From DASUPK01 sp963815665 (GTDB lineage Bacteria; Actinomycetota; Thermoleophilia; Solirubrobacterales; 70-9): a stretch of 64,000 nucleotides of DNA. The stretch lies in the NCBI GenBank assembly GCA_963815665.1, contig CAWFHN010000011.1, positions 186,001 through 250,000 of the forward strand. The letters are read 5' to 3'. The translations under genes and the position numbers were made by a program. The notes under the pieces are model-generated. The model had not been told where the DNA came from and did not search any database. It was given only the letters and a program-made list of their open reading frames with translations. Shown in pieces: positions 1 to 7,410 of this stretch; within the stretch, counting starts at the first letter, position 1, and each line of letters starts with the position of its first letter.

Positions 1-402
1 GTCCTCTACGGGGCTCGAGGGCCGGACGAGATGCTCTACGCGGGCGAGCTCCGGGATTGGCGCGAGGCGGGCATCAGCGTCGCCACCACCGTCGACAGCG
101 CACCTTCTTCCTGGGACGGGCACGTCGGTCTCGTCACCACGCTGATCCCGGACGCGGCCTTCGAGGCGGCGAAGACCACCGCGATGATGTGCGGCCCGGA
201 GGTGATGATGCGCTTCGTCTCGCAGGCCCTCCAGGACCGCGGCGTCTCCACGGACAACATCCACGTCTCGCTGGAGCGGAACATGAAGTGCGCGATCGGC
301 CATTGCGGCCATTGCCAGCTCGCCCATCGCTTCGTCTGCAAGGACGGCCCGGTCTTCCCGGTCGGGCGGATCGGGACGCTGCTCGGGGTGCGGGAGCTGT
401 GA
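1..402 (+). CDS. hyhG: [NiFe] hydrogenase gamma subunit (FAD/NAD(P) and [2Fe-2S] electron transfer), 3' part only
   Basis: The reading frame is open from the first base, so the N-terminus lies outside the window; about 133 residues are visible. The visible part matches the C-terminal half of sulfhydrogenase gamma/dihydroorotate-dehydrogenase electron-transfer subunits: a nucleotide-binding segment containing TAMMCGPEVMMRF, then a C-terminal cysteine cluster CAIGHCGHCQ...C typical of the [2Fe-2S] site in this family. In group 3b hydrogenases this subunit passes electrons between the hydrogenase dimer and NAD(P)H in the cytoplasm. Its stop codon overlaps the GTG start of the small-subunit gene, so the genes are translationally coupled. 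Family assignment is firm; the exact hydrogenase subgroup is inferred from the neighbours. Confidence 0.9.
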   Translation, partial: VLYGARGPDEMLYAGELRDWREAGISVATTVDSAPSSWDGHVGLVTTLIPDAAFEAAKTTAMMCGPEVMMRFVSQALQDRGVSTDNIHVSLERNMKCAIGHCGHCQLAHRFVCKDGPVFPVGRIGTLLGVREL

Positions 403-1184
403 GCGCCGAGCGCCCCAAGCTGGCCGTCTGGAAGTTCGCCTCCTGCGACGGCTGCCAGCTCTCCCTGCTCGACTTCGAGGCGGAGCTGGTCTCGCTGCCC
501 GACCGGATCGAGGTCGCCTACTTCCTGGAGGCGACCCGGGGCGAGGTGGAGGGCCCCTACGACCTCTCGCTCGTCGAGGGCTCGATCACCACGCCCCACG
601 ACGCAGAGCGGATCAAGGAGGTGCGCGCGAAGTCGAAGCGGCTGGTGACGATCGGGGCCTGCGCCACCTCCGGAGGGATCCAGGCCCTGAGGAACTTCGC
701 CGACGTCGAGGGCTTCATCTCAGTCGTCTACGCGACCCCCGACTACATCTCGACGCTCGAGACCTCGACCCCGATCTCGGCCAACGTCCACGTCGACTTC
801 GAGCTGCAGGGCTGCCCGGTCGACCGCCACCAGCTGCTCGAGGTGATCAGCGCCTTCGTCAACGAGCGCAAGCCCGCCGTCGCCAACCACAGCGTCTGCA
901 TCGAGTGCAAGCGCGCGGGGAACGTCTGCGTGATGGTCGCCCACGGCACTCCGTGCCTGGGGCCCGTCACCCACGCCGGCTGCGGCGCGCTCTGCCCGAG
1001 CTATGACCGCGGCTGCTACGGCTGCTTCGGGCCGATGGAGTCGCCGAACGCCCCGTCGCTCTCGGGATGGTTCGAGGGACAGCTCGGCATGGACGAGGTC
1101 GACGTGATCAGGGTCTACCGGACCTTCCACACGGCCAAGGAGCCGTTCAAGGAGGAGAGCGAGAGGCTGGCCGGCGATGGCTGA
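399..1184 (+). CDS. hyhS: [NiFe] hydrogenase small (delta) subunit, group 3b-like
   Basis: 261 codons. The start is GTG at 399, overlapping the upstream TGA; no later start leaves the essential first cysteine motif intact. The proximal cluster motif SCDGCQLSLLDFE is near residue 15, followed by GACATSGGIQALRN and GCPVDRHQLLE. The C-terminal part has CIECKRAGNVC, then paired cysteines through CPSYDRGCYGCFGP, consistent with three FeS clusters. No twin-arginine signal is present, so the enzyme is cytoplasmic, as expected for group 3b rather than respiratory uptake hydrogenases. It carries electrons between the NiFe site of the large subunit and the flavin subunit. The 3' end overlaps the large-subunit gene by 8 bases. 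Confidence 0.93.
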   Translation: MSAERPKLAVWKFASCDGCQLSLLDFEAELVSLPDRIEVAYFLEATRGEVEGPYDLSLVEGSITTPHDAERIKEVRAKSKRLVTIGACATSGGIQALRNFADVEGFISVVYATPDYISTLETSTPISANVHVDFELQGCPVDRHQLLEVISAFVNERKPAVANHSVCIECKRAGNVCVMVAHGTPCLGPVTHAGCGALCPSYDRGCYGCFGPMESPNAPSLSGWFEGQLGMDEVDVIRVYRTFHTAKEPFKEESERLAGDG

Positions 1185-2478
1185 GAACGGCGAGACGCGA
1201 ACCATCCGCACCGAGGCCCTGGCCCGCGTCGAGGGCGAGGGCGCGATGCAGGTGAAGATCCGCGATGGCGAGGTCGAGAACGTCGAGCTCCAGATCTACG
1301 AGCCGCCGCGCTTCTTCGAGGCCTTCCTGCGCGGCCGGGACTTCTCCGAGGCGCCGGACATCACCGCGCGGATCTGCGGCATCTGCCCGGTCGCCTACAT
1401 GACGAGCGCCTTCAACGCGATGGAGGACGCGCTCGGCGTGGAGGTCGACGACGGGATCCGCGTGCTGCGCCGCCTCGCCTACTGCGGCGAGTGGATCGAG
1501 TCCCACTCCCTCCACGTCTTCCTGCTGCACGCGCCCGACTTCCTCGGCTTCGAGTCGGCCTGGGCGATGGCCCGCGATCACCGCGAGGTGGTCGAGGGCG
1601 GACTGAAGATCAAGGCGACGGGCAACGACCTGCTGCGAACGATCGGCGGCCGAGCGATCCACCCGATCAACGTCCGGGTGGGCGGCTTCTACAAGGCGCC
1701 CAGCCGCGCCGACATGGAGGCGCTGGTGCCCGCCTTGGAGGAGGCCCGCGAGCTGGCGCGCCGGTCGGTCGCCTGGGTCGGCGGCCTGGACTTCCCGGAC
1801 TTCGAGCAGGACTACGAGTTCGTCGCGCTGCGCGATCCCGACCGCTACGCGATCGAGGACGGGCGGCTCGTCTCGGGCTCCGGCCTCGACATCGGGCCGG
1901 GCGAGTACGAGGAGCATTTCTCCGAGCAGCACGTCGCGCACTCGACCGCGCTCCAGTCCCGGATGAGCGATGGAGGCACCTACTTCCTCGGGCCGATGGC
2001 GCGCTACTCGCTCAACTCGTCGCAGCTCTCCGACATGGCGCGCGAGGCCGCGGAGGCCGCCGGGCTGGGGGAGACATGCCGTAACCCGTTCAAGTCGATC
2101 GTCGTCCGCGCCGTCGAGATTCTCTACGCCTTCGATGAGGCGCTGCGGCTAATCGACGGCTACGAGCCGCCCGATCCGCCCGCGGTGGAGGTGGAGGGGA
2201 GGGCCTCGACCGGCACCGGCTGGAGCGAGGCGCCGCGCGGGATGCTCTGGCACCGCTACCGGCTCGAGGACGACGGCTCGATCGCCGAGGCCAGCATCAT
2301 TCCTCCCACTTCGCAGAACCAGGCGCGGATCGAGCAGGACCTGCTCGAGTTCGTCCGGCCACGGGTCGAGCTGCCGGACGAGCGCCTGCAGTGGGAATGC
2401 GAGCAGGCGATCCGGAACTACGACCCCTGCATCAGCTGCTCGACCCATTTCCTCAAGCTGGACGTGGATCGAGGTTGA
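1177..2478 (+). CDS. hyhL: [NiFe] hydrogenase large (alpha) subunit, catalytic
   Basis: 433 residues, the usual length for group 3 large subunits. Both nickel-binding motifs are intact: RICGICP near residue 65, and DPCISCSTHFLKLDVDRG at the C-terminus. The residues after CSTH form the short tail that a maturation endopeptidase normally removes after nickel insertion. The N-terminal EALARVEGEGAM segment is the conserved large-subunit entry motif. The enzyme carries out reversible H2 oxidation/proton reduction. It starts inside the small-subunit gene and is followed after 4 bases by the maturation protease gene. Activity requires the Hyp proteins, most of whose genes in this window carry frameshifts. 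Confidence 0.95.
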   Translation: MAENGETRTIRTEALARVEGEGAMQVKIRDGEVENVELQIYEPPRFFEAFLRGRDFSEAPDITARICGICPVAYMTSAFNAMEDALGVEVDDGIRVLRRLAYCGEWIESHSLHVFLLHAPDFLGFESAWAMARDHREVVEGGLKIKATGNDLLRTIGGRAIHPINVRVGGFYKAPSRADMEALVPALEEARELARRSVAWVGGLDFPDFEQDYEFVALRDPDRYAIEDGRLVSGSGLDIGPGEYEEHFSEQHVAHSTALQSRMSDGGTYFLGPMARYSLNSSQLSDMAREAAEAAGLGETCRNPFKSIVVRAVEILYAFDEALRLIDGYEPPDPPAVEVEGRASTGTGWSEAPRGMLWHRYRLEDDGSIAEASIIPPTSQNQARIEQDLLEFVRPRVELPDERLQWECEQAIRNYDPCISCSTHFLKLDVDRG

Positions 2479-2482
2479 GCCC

Positions 2483-3190
2483 GTGGTCAAGCACTTCATC
2501 CACCGCGAGGCGCGCCTCAGCGATCCAGCGTTTCTCCATGAGGAGCGCAAGTACCTCGACCACCAGCGCGAGGCGCTGACCGTGATGGAGCGTGACCGTG
2601 CACAGCTCGAGCGCGACATCGAGGTGGCCCGGAGGAATGCGCATGGCCTCAAGATCTCCCTGGCGCACTCCCCGGAGTCCGGCTATCGGGCCTGGCTCGC
2701 GCTGATCGGTGTCGGCAACCGCTTCCGCCGGGACGACGCGGCGGGTCTCGAAGTCGCCGCGCGGCTGCGCGCGACGCACCCGCCGGGGATCCGGATCCTC
2801 GAGGAGGAGGGCGAGCCGGCCTCGCTTATCCAGAGCTTCGAGCTGATGCAGGAGGCCCTGATCATCGACGCGGTCAGCACGGGCGGCAACCCAGGGGACC
2901 TCTACCGCTTCGACGCGACCCACGAGCCGCTGCCCGTTGAGACCTTCGGGTCGTCCACGCACACGCTCGGCGTCGGCGATGCGATCGAGCTCGCACGGGA
3001 GCTCGATCGGCTCCCGCCCCGGTTGGCGGTCTACGGAATCGAAGGCGAGAGCTTCGAGGCCGGGGAGGGGCTGAGCCCTGCCGTCGAGGCGACCGTCTCC
3101 GCGCTGATCGCCGAGCTCCACGAGGAGCTCGGCGGGGAGGAACCGGCGGAGGACGAGGTGATCGACGAGCCGGGGGCGGGGGCGCCCTGA
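2483..3190 (+). CDS. Hydrogenase maturation endopeptidase with an N-terminal helical extension
   Basis: 235 residues from a GTG start. The HyaD/HycI-type protease fold begins only at about residue 70 with ALIGVGNRFRRDDAAG; it keeps the conserved Asp pair, a second acidic position in IIDAVSTGGNPGD, and a His in SSTHTLGVGD, the expected nickel-sensing ligands. Family members are usually about 150-170 residues. Here roughly 65 charged, probably helical residues precede the fold (HEERKYLDHQREALTVMERD...) and an acidic tail follows it. It should cleave the tail of the adjacent large subunit. The extension is colinear with no internal stop, so I read it as a real part of the protein, although an internal start cannot be excluded. 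Confidence 0.85.
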   Translation: MVKHFIHREARLSDPAFLHEERKYLDHQREALTVMERDRAQLERDIEVARRNAHGLKISLAHSPESGYRAWLALIGVGNRFRRDDAAGLEVAARLRATHPPGIRILEEEGEPASLIQSFELMQEALIIDAVSTGGNPGDLYRFDATHEPLPVETFGSSTHTLGVGDAIELARELDRLPPRLAVYGIEGESFEAGEGLSPAVEATVSALIAELHEELGGEEPAEDEVIDEPGAGAP

Positions 3191-3630
3191 TGGCGGGCAT
3201 CGAATCGGAGAACCTCGGGGTCGTGAGGCGGCTGATGGACGCCCTCCTGCGGGCGGATGTGGACGAGTTCCTCGGCTGTCTCACCCCCGACATCACATGG
3301 GACGACCGCGAGGGCTGGCCCGGCGGTCAGCAGATCTTTCACGGCCACGCGGGGGTGCGCCGGTGGCTGGAGACGATCCTCGGCGAGGGAGGGAGGGTCC
3401 TCGACATCGAGATCGAGGATCTGACGGAGGCGCCCGGCTCGCGGGTACTGCTCGGCGTGCTCGGGACCTTTCGCGGGAGGTCCACCGGCGTTGACACCGA
3501 GTTCAAGGCTCGCTCCTGGCACGTCTTCTCCTTGCGCGACGGGAAGATCACGAGAGCAAGGCTCTTCTGGCTCAGAAGGGAAGCCCTCGAGGCGGCGGGG
3601 CTTCCGGAGAGGGATCGGAGCGCGCCCTGA
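3190..3630 (+). CDS. SnoaL/NTF2-like (ketosteroid isomerase fold) protein
   Basis: 146 residues. The pattern is typical of the SnoaL-like/NTF2 superfamily: an N-terminal helix (VVRRLMDALLRADVDEFLG), a sheet with LTPDITWDD, a FHGHAGVRRWL segment, and C-terminal strands ending in SLRDGKITRARLFW. These folds bind small molecules or catalyse isomerisation/cyclisation, and the sequence does not reveal a substrate. The ATG overlaps the TGA of the protease gene, and its own TGA overlaps the ATG of hypA, so it is embedded in the hydrogenase operon. A maturation or environmental-stress role is possible but only inferred from position. Confidence 0.75.
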   Translation: MAGIESENLGVVRRLMDALLRADVDEFLGCLTPDITWDDREGWPGGQQIFHGHAGVRRWLETILGEGGRVLDIEIEDLTEAPGSRVLLGVLGTFRGRSTGVDTEFKARSWHVFSLRDGKITRARLFWLRREALEAAGLPERDRSAP

Positions 3631-4050
3631 TGCACGAGCTCGCCGTCGCCCAGGCGATCGTCGCGGCCGCCGAGCGCCACGCCGAGGGCCGGCCCGGTCT
3701 CGGTCGTCCGCGTCCGGGTCGGCCGCCTGCGCCAGGTCGTCCCCGAGTACCTGAGCTTCTACTTCGAGGTCGCCGCGAAGGAGACGGACTGCGAGGGCGC
3801 CGCCCTCGAGTGGGAGCGCGTCTCCTCGCTGCTGCGCTGCTCCGCCTGCGGCGCCGAGTGGGACCCGGCGCCGCCGCCCGCCCGCGACGGCTCCGAGCTG
3901 ATCGTCCGCTTCCGCTGTCCGGAGTGCGAGTCGGCCGACCACCGCGTCGTCAGCGGCGATGAGCTGGTGGTCGAGTCGATCGACGTGACCGGGCCGGCTA
4001 CTTCCAGGTCGCCGGCCAGGGGCGCCGCGGCGCCGCGCTCTTCAGCCTGA
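3630..4050 (+). pseudogene. hypA: hypA, nickel chaperone gene interrupted by one frameshift
   Basis: Translation starts as MHELAVAQAIV, the HypA N-terminus with the nickel-binding His2. After about 21 codons the frame breaks at a CCC run near 3693-3695. Removing one C restores VSVVRVRVGRLRQVVPEY, the zinc-finger cysteines CSACGAEW and CPECES, and a stop at 4048-4050. HypA delivers nickel to hydrogenase with HypB. The single inserted base may be a sequencing error or a real lesion. The restored 3' end overlaps the convergent acyl-CoA synthetase fusion gene by about 53 bases. It is the last gene of the hydrogenase operon. Confidence 0.85.
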
Positions 4051-6697
4051 TCCGGAAATCGACCGCGATCGCGCCCTCCGGTCCGGCCAGCACGGGGTTG
4101 AGATCGAGCTCCGCGATCTCGTGACGTGCCTCGACCATCGTGCTCACGCGCAGCAGCAGGTCCTGAATCGCATCGAGGTCCGCCTCGGGACCGCCGCGAA
4201 ATCCGGTCAGGAGCGGGAAGGTCGCCAGGGAGCGGAGCATCCGCCCGGCGTCGTCGCGCGTGATCGGGCAGATCCGGACGGACACATCCCTGAGCAGCTC
4301 GGCCTGCGTGCCCCCGGCCCCGCAGGCGAGCACCGGGCCGAAGGTGGCGTCGTCGACGACGCCGACGAGGAGCTCGGCCCCGCCTTCCACCATCGCCTGG
4401 ACGATGAACGTCTCGCGCTTCCCTCCGGCGCCGGCGATCGCCGTGTCCATCTCCTCGGCCGCTGCGGTCACCTCGGCGGATCCGGAGAGCCCGACGCGGA
4501 CGGCGCCCATCTCGGTCTTGTGGAGCAGCCCGGGTCCCTGCGCCTTCAGGGCGACCCGGCTTTCGAGCTCCTCCGCAGCCCGGCCGGCCCCGGCGGGATC
4601 GGAGGCGACCTTCCAGGACGGGATCCCGATCCCGTAGCAATCCAGCAGGCGCGCGGTCTCCTCGATCTCCATCCACTCGTTGCCGCTCTCGAGCGCATCC
4701 GCGATCACCGCGGCGGCTTCGTCGGCTCGCACGTCGTCGAAGTCCGGTGACTCCTCCGCCGGCTGCCCGCGCCAGTCGACGTGACGCATGACCCGCCCGA
4801 GCGTTCGCGCCGCATCCTCGGGATACAGGTAGGTGGGGATCCGCCCGCCGGCCATCGCCGCCTGGTCCTGGACCGACATGAAGACGGCCTGCACCGGGAT
4901 CTGACGCGGCATCTCGTCGATCGCCTCGCGGATCGCGGTGGCTACCTCCTCCGCCCGGGTGAGCAGGGGGCGGATGAAGATCACGATCAGGGCGTCGATC
5001 CCATCCCACCCGGCGAGGGCGTGGATCGCGCCACGGTAGTGCTCCGCGGTCGCGGTGGCGATCATGTCGACCGGGTTGAGCAGCGAGGCCTCGGGCGCCA
5101 GCAGCTCGCGGAGCGGCGCCCGGACCTCCTCGGAGAGCTCGGGCACCTCGAGGCCGCTCGCCTCGCAGGCGTCCGCGCACATGATCCCGGGCCCGCCCGC
5201 GTTGGTGATGATCCCGACTCTGCGCCCCGCCGGCAGCGGCTGGTTCTCGAGCAGGGAGGCGACGTCGAGCAGCTCCGCGAGGCTGTCGGTACGGATCACG
5301 CCGGCCTGCTCGAAGAGGGCATCGACCGTCACGTCGGAGGCCGCGAGCAGCGCGCCGGTGTGGGAAGTGGTGGCGCGCTGGCCGGCCGCGGAGCGGCCGC
5401 TCTTGACGACGACGATCGGCATCTCGCGCCCGAGCCTCCTGGCCACCCGCGAGAAGCGGCGAGAGTCGCTGAATGACTCGATGTAGAGCAGCGCGACCCG
5501 GGTGGCGTCATCGTCCTCCCAGTATTCGAGGAAGTCGTTCGCGGTGATGTCGGCGCGGTTCCCGATCGAGGCGAAGGAGGAGACCCCGATGCCGCGGTCG
5601 CTCGCCAGGTCGATCAGCGCCAGGCCGAGCGCTCCGCTCTGGGTGGCGAAGCCGATGGCCCCCGGCGGAGGCGTGCCGGGCGCGAAGGTCGCGTTCAGGC
5701 GGGCGTGCTCGGCCGTGTTCAGGACCCCGAGGCAGTTCGGGCCGACCAGTCGCATCCCCGCCGCCCGGCAGACCTCGACGAGCTCGCGCTGGAGCTCCGC
5801 GCCCTCGGCACCCGTCTCGGCGAATCCGGCCGAGATCACCACGAGCGCGGGAATCCCCTTGTCCGCGCACTCGCGCGCGACCTCGATCACCCCCGGCGCG
5901 GGGACGGCGATCACGGCGAGGTCGACGTCGTCGGGCACCTCGGCGACGCTCGGGTAGGCGCGCACCGACTGCACCACGTCGGCCGATGGGTTGACCGGGT
6001 AGACCACGCCCTCGAAGCCCGCCTCCAGGGCGTTGTGGAACAGCTGGCCTCCGACGGTCCCGTGCTCGCGCGAGGCGCCGATCACCGCGACGGCACGCGG
6101 CTCGAGGATCGGGCGGACCGCGGCCTGCGCGGCAAGCCGGTCCCGGTCCTCGAAGCGGGAGACGGCCTGGTCCGAGAACGAGGTCGGGAGCTCCACGTGG
6201 ATCGTGCCCGGTTCCGACGACATCTCGAAGGGGAAGCCGCTCTCGCGGAAGACCTCGATCATGCGGTGGTTCTGGGACATCACCTCCGCGGTGAAGACCG
6301 GGATCTCGTTCTCCTGCGCGACCTCGGCCAGATGGGCGAGCAGGATGGTCCCCACCCCGAGCCCCTGCAGGGGGTGGGCGATCGCGAACGCGACCTCGGC
6401 CTGCCCGGCCGCGCCCGCGATGTAGAGCCCGTGCGCCACCACCTCGTCGCCGGCTCCGCGCACGGCGACCAGCCCGTAGCGCTGCGAGTAGTCGACGTCC
6501 ATCATCAGGTCGACGGCCGCTTCGAGGTCGACGCCCCCCGAGAAGAAGCGGAACATTCGCGACTGGGGATCCAGCTCCTCCAGGAACCTGAGCAGCGCGT
6601 CCCCGTCGCCGGGGCGGACCGGGCGGACGTGGACCGTCGAGCCGTCGCGCAGCGCCACATCCGCTTCCCGGTGCGCCGGATACGTTTGCTCGGTCAA
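3998..6697 (-). CDS. GNAT-acyl-CoA synthetase (ADP-forming) fusion, Pat-type protein lysine acetyltransferase
   Basis: 899 residues. An N-terminal GNAT domain (about 10-165, acetyl-CoA loop QGLGVG) is followed by a CoA-binding domain (from about 200, VAVIGASREHGTVGG), the ligase module with phosphohistidine segment TSHTGALL, and a C-terminal ATP-grasp domain. The GNAT-first order matches the type II Pat enzymes known from Streptomyces. Such proteins acetylate lysines of AMP-forming acyl-CoA synthetases and other targets; the ligase part often serves as a regulatory rather than a catalytic domain, though here the active His is retained. It is divergent from hypB (50 bp apart) and tail-to-tail with hypA. 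Confidence 0.88.
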   Translation of the reverse strand: MTEQTYPAHREADVALRDGSTVHVRPVRPGDGDALLRFLEELDPQSRMFRFFSGGVDLEAAVDLMMDVDYSQRYGLVAVRGAGDEVVAHGLYIAGAAGQAEVAFAIAHPLQGLGVGTILLAHLAEVAQENEIPVFTAEVMSQNHRMIEVFRESGFPFEMSSEPGTIHVELPTSFSDQAVSRFEDRDRLAAQAAVRPILEPRAVAVIGASREHGTVGGQLFHNALEAGFEGVVYPVNPSADVVQSVRAYPSVAEVPDDVDLAVIAVPAPGVIEVARECADKGIPALVVISAGFAETGAEGAELQRELVEVCRAAGMRLVGPNCLGVLNTAEHARLNATFAPGTPPPGAIGFATQSGALGLALIDLASDRGIGVSSFASIGNRADITANDFLEYWEDDDATRVALLYIESFSDSRRFSRVARRLGREMPIVVVKSGRSAAGQRATTSHTGALLAASDVTVDALFEQAGVIRTDSLAELLDVASLLENQPLPAGRRVGIITNAGGPGIMCADACEASGLEVPELSEEVRAPLRELLAPEASLLNPVDMIATATAEHYRGAIHALAGWDGIDALIVIFIRPLLTRAEEVATAIREAIDEMPRQIPVQAVFMSVQDQAAMAGGRIPTYLYPEDAARTLGRVMRHVDWRGQPAEESPDFDDVRADEAAAVIADALESGNEWMEIEETARLLDCYGIGIPSWKVASDPAGAGRAAEELESRVALKAQGPGLLHKTEMGAVRVGLSGSAEVTAAAEEMDTAIAGAGGKRETFIVQAMVEGGAELLVGVVDDATFGPVLACGAGGTQAELLRDVSVRICPITRDDAGRMLRSLATFPLLTGFRGGPEADLDAIQDLLLRVSTMVEARHEIAELDLNPVLAGPEGAIAVDFRIRLKSAAPRRPWPATWK

Positions 6698-6747
6698 GGC
6701 AGCAAGGCTAACCCCCGTCTTGCCCGCCGCCGTGAGAGCCTTGTGAC

Positions 6748-7410
6748 ATGCATCAGACCACCGTCCGCGTCGCCGAGGGCGCGCTCGACGCCAACCAGAC
6801 GATCGCCGACGCCAACCGCGCCGACTTCGACGCCGCCGGCGTCAAGGTCATCAACCTGATGAGCGCCCCCGGCGCCGGCAAGACGACGCTGCTGGAGCGG
6901 GCCCTGGAGGAAACCGGCGACGTCCGGGTCGGCGTGCTCGAGGGCGACGTCCGTGGCAGCCTCGACGCCGACCGGCTCTCCCACCTCCACGTCCCCGTCA
7001 CCCAGATCAACACCGACCCGGCCTTCGGCGGCGAGTGCCACCTCGACGCCAACATGGTCCGCTCGGCGTTGCCCCAGGTTCCGCTCGACGAGATCGACCT
7101 GCTCGTCATAGAGAACGTCGGCAACCTGGTCTGCCCGGCCGAGTTCACCGTCGGCGAGGATCGCCGCTGGATGATCTCCTCGGTCACCGAGGGCGACGAC
7201 AAGCCGCTCAAGTACCCGCTGATGTTTCGCACCTGCGAGCTGGTCGTGATCAATAAGATCGATCTCCTTCCGCACGTGGACTTCTCGATGGAGCGGTTCC
7301 TGGAGAACCTCGATCGGGTGAAGCCGGGTGCGGAGACACTTCAGGCAAGCGCCAGGGGGGGAGAGGGATTGGAGGTGTGGCGAGAGCAGCTTCTCGGTGC
7401 ATCCAGCTAG
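6748..7410 (+). CDS. hypB: HypB, GTPase for nickel insertion into hydrogenase
   Basis: 220 residues, intact. The G1/Walker A motif SAPGAGKTTLLERAL is near residue 35, followed by LEGDVRGSLDADR, metal-binding positions around GGECHLDA, ENVGNLVCPAEF and the guanine-specificity motif NKIDL. The N-terminal CxxCGC nickel motif and His-rich stretch found in some HypBs are absent, as in many short HypBs. It works with HypA to load nickel into the large subunit. It is transcribed divergently from the Pat-like gene. The last 34 bases overlap the GTG start of the beta-helix gene, and a decayed second copy of this gene's 3' end lies 2 kb downstream. Confidence 0.95.
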   Translation: MHQTTVRVAEGALDANQTIADANRADFDAAGVKVINLMSAPGAGKTTLLERALEETGDVRVGVLEGDVRGSLDADRLSHLHVPVTQINTDPAFGGECHLDANMVRSALPQVPLDEIDLLVIENVGNLVCPAEFTVGEDRRWMISSVTEGDDKPLKYPLMFRTCELVVINKIDLLPHVDFSMERFLENLDRVKPGAETLQASARGGEGLEVWREQLLGASS

